A stretch of DNA of 64,000 bases, from NCBI RefSeq assembly GCF_028198145.1, contig NZ_CP116338.1:1240001-1304000 (forward strand). The letters run 5' to 3'. A program made the translations under genes and the position numbers. The first letter of the stretch is position 1, and the number at the start of each line of letters is the position of its first letter. Shown here in pieces: positions 60,768-64,000 of the stretch. Source of the DNA: Microbacterium sp. nov. GSS16. Lineage in GTDB: Bacteria; Actinomycetota; Actinomycetes; Actinomycetales; Microbacteriaceae. A model generated the notes under the pieces. It saw only the letters and a list, made by a program, of their open reading frames with translations, searched no databases and was not told the DNA's origin.

Positions 60768-61204
60768 CCGGTCGCCCTGCCCTCGGACGAATAGGCCAGT
60801 CGGTGCAGCGTCTCTGCATTCCGCCAGCGGACGAGTGCGTCCATGATCGGGCGCGGGACGAACCTCCCGGGGCCGGCGACGGGCTCCTCCTGGATGCGCA
60901 CGAGGCAGCCCTCGCGATGAGGTCGCACATCAAGCGTCACCCGCGCCTCGCCCATCGGCCATCCGCGCGCCCGCATCACCATCCTGCGCGGCGGGTCGTA
61001 CTGCTCGACGATGGTGCGGTCGTTGATGAGCATCGGCCAGACGCCGAACGAATGGTGCAGCTCGGACCCCTGGCCGGGCCAGGTGGGAGCCACCGCGCGC
61101 ATGCGTGATGCGCCGACCACCCACGCGGGGTACAGCCATCCGTCGCTCAGCACCTCGAACACGTCCTCCGGTGCGCAGTGCAGCACCCTCACATTGCGGG
61201 CCAT
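60764..61204 (-). CDS. SRPBCC-family protein
   Basis: 146 residues from ATG 61204 with GAGGAG about 7 nt upstream; the TTG one codon earlier is not needed. START/polyketide-cyclase-like fold: NVRVLHCAPEDVFEVLSDGW, PTWPGQGSELHHSFGVWPML and the end MDALVRWRNAETLHRLA. Coupled to the desaturase-like gene, and may bind its lipid substrate. Confidence 0.88.
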   Translation of the reverse strand: MARNVRVLHCAPEDVFEVLSDGWLYPAWVVGASRMRAVAPTWPGQGSELHHSFGVWPMLINDRTIVEQYDPPRRMVMRARGWPMGEARVTLDVRPHREGCLVRIQEEPVAGPGRFVPRPIMDALVRWRNAETLHRLAYSSEGRATG

Positions 61205-61253
61205 CAATCACTCCTCAGCAAGTCGGTTCAGCGGTCTTTCGGGGCGGGCCGGG

Positions 61254-61418
61254 TCACGGCTCGTCGGCGAGCTCGTCCTCCTCCGGCTCGAACGTCGACG
61301 CGGTGCCGGTGTGGCCTGCGGCGACCCCTTCCGGATGGTCAGGGATCGTCCCGTCGTCGCCGAGTCCGTCGGACGACGGAGCAGCGCCGGAGGCGCTCTC
61401 GTCCCCATCCTCGTTCAT
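61254..61418 (-). CDS. Small acidic protein
   Basis: 54 residues beginning MNEDGDESASGAAPSSDGLG, then DDGTIPDHPEGVAAGHTGTA and a Glu/Asp-rich end. No domain; strongly acidic and probably disordered. DGTIPDHPEGVAAG looks conserved among Microbacterium proteins, from memory. An ATG 14 codons upstream is an alternative start. Confidence 0.65.
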   Translation of the reverse strand: MNEDGDESASGAAPSSDGLGDDGTIPDHPEGVAAGHTGTASTFEPEEDELADEP

Positions 61419-61551
61419 GTTGTGAGTGTCCCGGTGTTCTCGGTGATCGCTGCCAGTCATACCGTGAGCGCACCGCATCTCGCGGAGATCCGGGAGGGCC
61501 GTGACGACAGGAGCGGTCGCGAGTATCCTCTGCACTCGTCCTCGGGCCGAG

Positions 61552-62397
61552 TCAGAGCTGGTCGAGCGCCTCGCGGGCCCGTGCGACGGCATCCGCAGCC
61601 GCTTCCCGCTCCGCAGCCGCCTGCCGTCGGCGGTCCGTAGCGGCGCGGGCATCGGTCTTCGCCCGGGTCGCGTCGTGACGGGCGTGCTGCAGCTCGTCCT
61701 CGAGCTCGGAGATGCGTTGCGTCAGCTGGTCGATCCGCTCGTCGATTTCATGCGCTTCCTCGTCTGCGCGCCGTGCGGCGCGCTCTGCGCCGGCATGAGC
61801 CTGCTCAGCCTCGCGCAGAGCGCGCTCAGCATCCCGGCGGGCTCGCCGCGCCGCCACCTCGTCGGCCGCGGGCTTCGGCGCGACCGGGGCATCCGGCCGT
61901 CCGCCCGCGACGACCGCCCCGGCGTCGAACGATCCGGTGGGCTCGATGTCGCGCACCAGACGACCGGATGCCACGGCCGCGGCCGCCTCCGGATCGAAGA
62001 ACGCCGCCGAGATCGTCTGCCGCACCGCCTCGAGCGTGGCATGCGTCACTCGCCCGCCCCGCGCGGTGGCGAGCGACACCGCCTCGGCTGCCAGCTGTCC
62101 GGTCAGCGCCCGTCGCTGACGCCCGAGCTGCGAGAGAGTCGCGGCGTCGAGGTCGTTTTGGGCTTCGCGCAGCTCTGAAGCGAGCTGCAGCACCTGGCCG
62201 AGCCGCGCGCTGCGCTCGCGGGCGAAGAGGTTGACCACCCACGCGGCGACGCTCGGCTTGCGCAGAGCGCGGACCGCCGCCGAGAGTGCGGGATCGCCGA
62301 CGTCCTTCGCGCGCACGTTGCGTGCAGCGATGAACTCATCCGGCGACCCCGCGTACAGCTCGGCGGCGATGCTGTCGAGGTCACCCGCTTCGCCCAT
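61552..62397 (-). CDS. Coiled-coil protein of unknown function
   Basis: 281 residues from ATG 62397. N-terminal globular part (LDSIAAELYAGSPDEFIAAR, KPSVAAWVVNLFARERSARL) and a long Ala/Arg/Glu coiled coil (about residues 180-281). The N-terminal pattern is recurrent in actinobacterial proteins without a named function. Gene length intact. Confidence 0.8.
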   Translation of the reverse strand: MGEAGDLDSIAAELYAGSPDEFIAARNVRAKDVGDPALSAAVRALRKPSVAAWVVNLFARERSARLGQVLQLASELREAQNDLDAATLSQLGRQRRALTGQLAAEAVSLATARGGRVTHATLEAVRQTISAAFFDPEAAAAVASGRLVRDIEPTGSFDAGAVVAGGRPDAPVAPKPAADEVAARRARRDAERALREAEQAHAGAERAARRADEEAHEIDERIDQLTQRISELEDELQHARHDATRAKTDARAATDRRRQAAAEREAAADAVARAREALDQL

Positions 62398-62422
62398 GCG
62401 AGCGACCCTATCGCCTGAGGGT

Positions 62423-62683
62423 TCAGTCGTTCTTCGTCGCCTCTTCAGCCTCGCGCATGGCGGCATCGCCCTCCTCGGGCGATTCCGCGCCGGCGCTCGC
62501 CGCGGGGTCGTCGCCGGAGGCGGGCTCGCCATCCGTCGTCGGCATCTCCTGGCTGTCGAACTGACCGTCCGGCAGCGCCTCGTCGGCGGTCTGAGGGTCG
62601 CCGTGGGCGCCGTTCTTCACCTGGGCGGAGTCCGCCGCAGCGTCGTCGTGCAGGTCGTCGGGGTTTCCGTTGTGCTGAGTCAT
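62423..62683 (-). CDS. Small acidic hydrophilic protein
   Basis: 86 residues beginning MTQHNGNPDDLHDDAAADSA and ending EEGDAAMREAEEATKND. Rich in Asp, Glu, Ala, Gly; no hydrophobic segment. Probably disordered. Its frame continues through other genes, but the ATG at 62683 begins the plausible product. Confidence 0.65.
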   Translation of the reverse strand: MTQHNGNPDDLHDDAAADSAQVKNGAHGDPQTADEALPDGQFDSQEMPTTDGEPASGDDPAASAGAESPEEGDAAMREAEEATKND

Positions 62684-62748
62684 GCTCCGAGTATCGGCCG
62701 ATCGCGGCGTTCGAGGCAGGGCCGTGACGGCGCAGACCTCGCGGGGTA

Positions 62749-63372
62749 TCATCTGCGCCGATCCGACAGCATCGCCGCGGGCGCCGGAAACGGCGGAGCG
62801 GGAACACGACGCACGTCGATCAGCGCCAGCAGCACGCCGGCCATGGCCCCGCCGATGCCGCCGAGCACCATGTCGCCGATCGTGTCCTGGTAGTCGACAT
62901 GGATCTGATCGCTGATGTACTCGACACCGAACCACTCGATCATCTCCCAGACCGCGCTGAGCGCGAGCGCGATCAGCGGCACGAGCACCAGCGGGGTCCG
63001 CGCTCGGGGACTCGCCGATGCGGTGATGCCGACGACATCGGTGCGCGTCAGCACCTCCGCCGCGATGATCGCCAGCACCGCCGTGCACGCGAAGTGCACC
63101 ACCAGGTCCCACCACGAGACGGCGGCATACAGGTCGAGCACGTTGCTCCACGCGGCGGCGAGGACGGTCACGCCGGCGGCGACGTCGAACCAGGCCCGCA
63201 TGCCCAGCATCCGCGGCAGCATGAGAGCCGGCAGCGCCAGGGCCGCGATCCCGGCATCCGTCGGCCTGAGCCAGCTGGCGGCCGCGATCACGCCCAGGAT
63301 GCCGATGACGCGCAGCGCATCGGCCGTCCATTCCGCCGCCGTGCGCGGCGGCCGCAGGAAGTCCTCTTTCAT
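62749..63372 (-). CDS. Polytopic membrane protein, DUF2238/YjdF-like
   Basis: 207 residues from ATG 63372. Six hydrophobic segments and the pattern SNVLDLYAAVSWWDLVVHFA, SAVWEMIEWFGVEY and YQDTIGDMVLGGIGGAMAGV, typical of YjdF/DUF2238 proteins (conserved WDxxxH and WExxEW). Function unknown. Overlaps the following EEP gene stop by 4 bp. Confidence 0.85.
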   Translation of the reverse strand: MKEDFLRPPRTAAEWTADALRVIGILGVIAAASWLRPTDAGIAALALPALMLPRMLGMRAWFDVAAGVTVLAAAWSNVLDLYAAVSWWDLVVHFACTAVLAIIAAEVLTRTDVVGITASASPRARTPLVLVPLIALALSAVWEMIEWFGVEYISDQIHVDYQDTIGDMVLGGIGGAMAGVLLALIDVRRVPAPPFPAPAAMLSDRRR

Positions 63373-64000
63373 GCGGCATCCTCTCCGAAACGCAGGATCG
63401 CCTGCACCGGCAGATGATCCGACGGTCTGCGTCCTTCCGGGGCATGGTCGTTGACCCCGACCGCGTGAACGCGCACACCCGGTGTCGTCATGATCCAGTC
63501 GAGCCGGCGTCCGCCGGCGCGCGGGCGCCCGTAGCGCGAGTACGTGCCCCGGTGTGCTCCGACCTGCCGCTCGGCGACGCCTGCGCTGTCGAGCAGGGCG
63601 CCGCCCGACTGCAGCGCGCGCACGGTCGTCGAATCGGCGCCGGCGTTGAGGTCGCCGGTCACAACCGCAGGCAGCGCGCGCTCGGCCACGAGTCGGCGGA
63701 TGCTGAGGGCCGAACGCCGCCGCGACGACGCGGAGAGATGGTCGAGATGGGTGTTGACGGCGAGGAATCGCGTGCCGGTGCTGTGCTCGACGAATTCGGC
63801 CCACACCATGATCCGGGGGATGAGGTTCCCCCAGCCGATCGAGCCTGTCCGCTCGGGCTGATCGGACAGCGCCTGCTGGCCCCAATCACGCAGCTCGAGG
63901 CGAGTGCTGTCGTACACGATCGGCGTACCCTCACCGCGACCTCCGGCACCCCGGCCCGCGCCGACGGCGCGATGGCCGGCGCCGAGCGCGTCGCGCACGA
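63369..64000 (-). CDS. Endonuclease/exonuclease/phosphatase-family protein, partial
   Basis: At least 209 residues; the N-terminus is beyond the right edge. EEP-fold motifs: TRFLAVNTHLDHLSASSRRR, AVVTGDLNAGADSTTVRALQ, LDWIMTTPGVRVHAV and the final RPSDHLPVQAIL. The family includes secreted nucleases and sphingomyelinase-like phosphodiesterases. All visible catalytic residues (H, D-x-N, S-D-H) are present. Confidence 0.9.
   Translation of the reverse strand, partial: VRDALGAGHRAVGAGRGAGGRGEGTPIVYDSTRLELRDWGQQALSDQPERTGSIGWGNLIPRIMVWAEFVEHSTGTRFLAVNTHLDHLSASSRRRSALSIRRLVAERALPAVVTGDLNAGADSTTVRALQSGGALLDSAGVAERQVGAHRGTYSRYGRPRAGGRRLDWIMTTPGVRVHAVGVNDHAPEGRRPSDHLPVQAILRFGEDAA

Overview
The window is high-GC DNA with short intergenic gaps, many 1-4 bp start/stop overlaps, frequent GTG starts and the recurrent 'ggatgcc/ggcatcc' oligomer. 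Together with the gene families (single-chain ClpC, MobA-DUF6457 fusion, Class-E-type LAATG sorting signal, DUF3618/holin trio) this points to an actinobacterium of the Microbacteriaceae, most likely Microbacterium. It reads as chromosome: no plasmid or phage backbone and no IS element was seen.

Layout. 1-730: truncated gene at the edge and a 73-bp tandem repeat array. 0.7-17.3 kb: housekeeping and stress genes (LLM oxidoreductase, Na+/H+ antiporter, DUF2795, Hsp20 divergent from a MerR regulator, DAACS symporter, XRE plus two DUF2975 membrane proteins, ClpC, GNAT, RadA), then the molybdate transporter modABC with a HTH-TOBE regulator. 17.4-22.3 kb: molybdopterin genes (moeB-moeA-moaC-mobA-moaD, convergent with moaE-mogA); moaA is not in the window. 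23-54 kb: a large amino-acid/peptide catabolic region with two paralogous GntR/FCD regulators, a Liv-type ABC transporter, a three-subunit D-hydroxyproline dehydrogenase-like enzyme, two proline-racemase-family proteins, a ketoglutarate-semialdehyde dehydrogenase, a DapA-like deaminase, an ornithine-cyclodeaminase-like reductase, an amidohydrolase, an M24 peptidase, an S33 proline iminopeptidase and a complete Opp/Dpp transporter. The steps fit uptake of proline/hydroxyproline peptides and conversion of 4-hydroxyproline to 2-oxoglutarate. A shared motif around TGT(C/T)AC lies before five of these transcription units.

This region is interrupted at 38.5-43.4 kb by a tRNA-Ser(CGA) and a compact locus that I consider the most unusual in the window: a 35-residue two-cysteine peptide overlapping a multi-pass histidine kinase gene, a divergent NarL-type response regulator, a secreted 211-residue protein with a hydrophobic Gly/Ala-rich four-cysteine C-terminus, and three small membrane proteins. 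Three copies of an inverted repeat (consensus CATAGCCCTGGGGCTA) stand in the promoter regions, which suggests a self-contained peptide-signalling or bacteriocin-like system. A degenerate GIY-YIG nuclease gene lies next to it, and weak direct repeats flank it.

54-64 kb: a FN3-repeat surface protein with a LAATG signal sits between two 63-bp palindromic direct repeats, one of which is the 5' end of yaeQ. Then follow TetR, the DUF3618/holin/membrane trio, a phytoene-desaturase-like oxidoreductase with an SRPBCC protein, small acidic proteins, a membrane protein and a partial EEP-family nuclease/phosphatase at the right edge.
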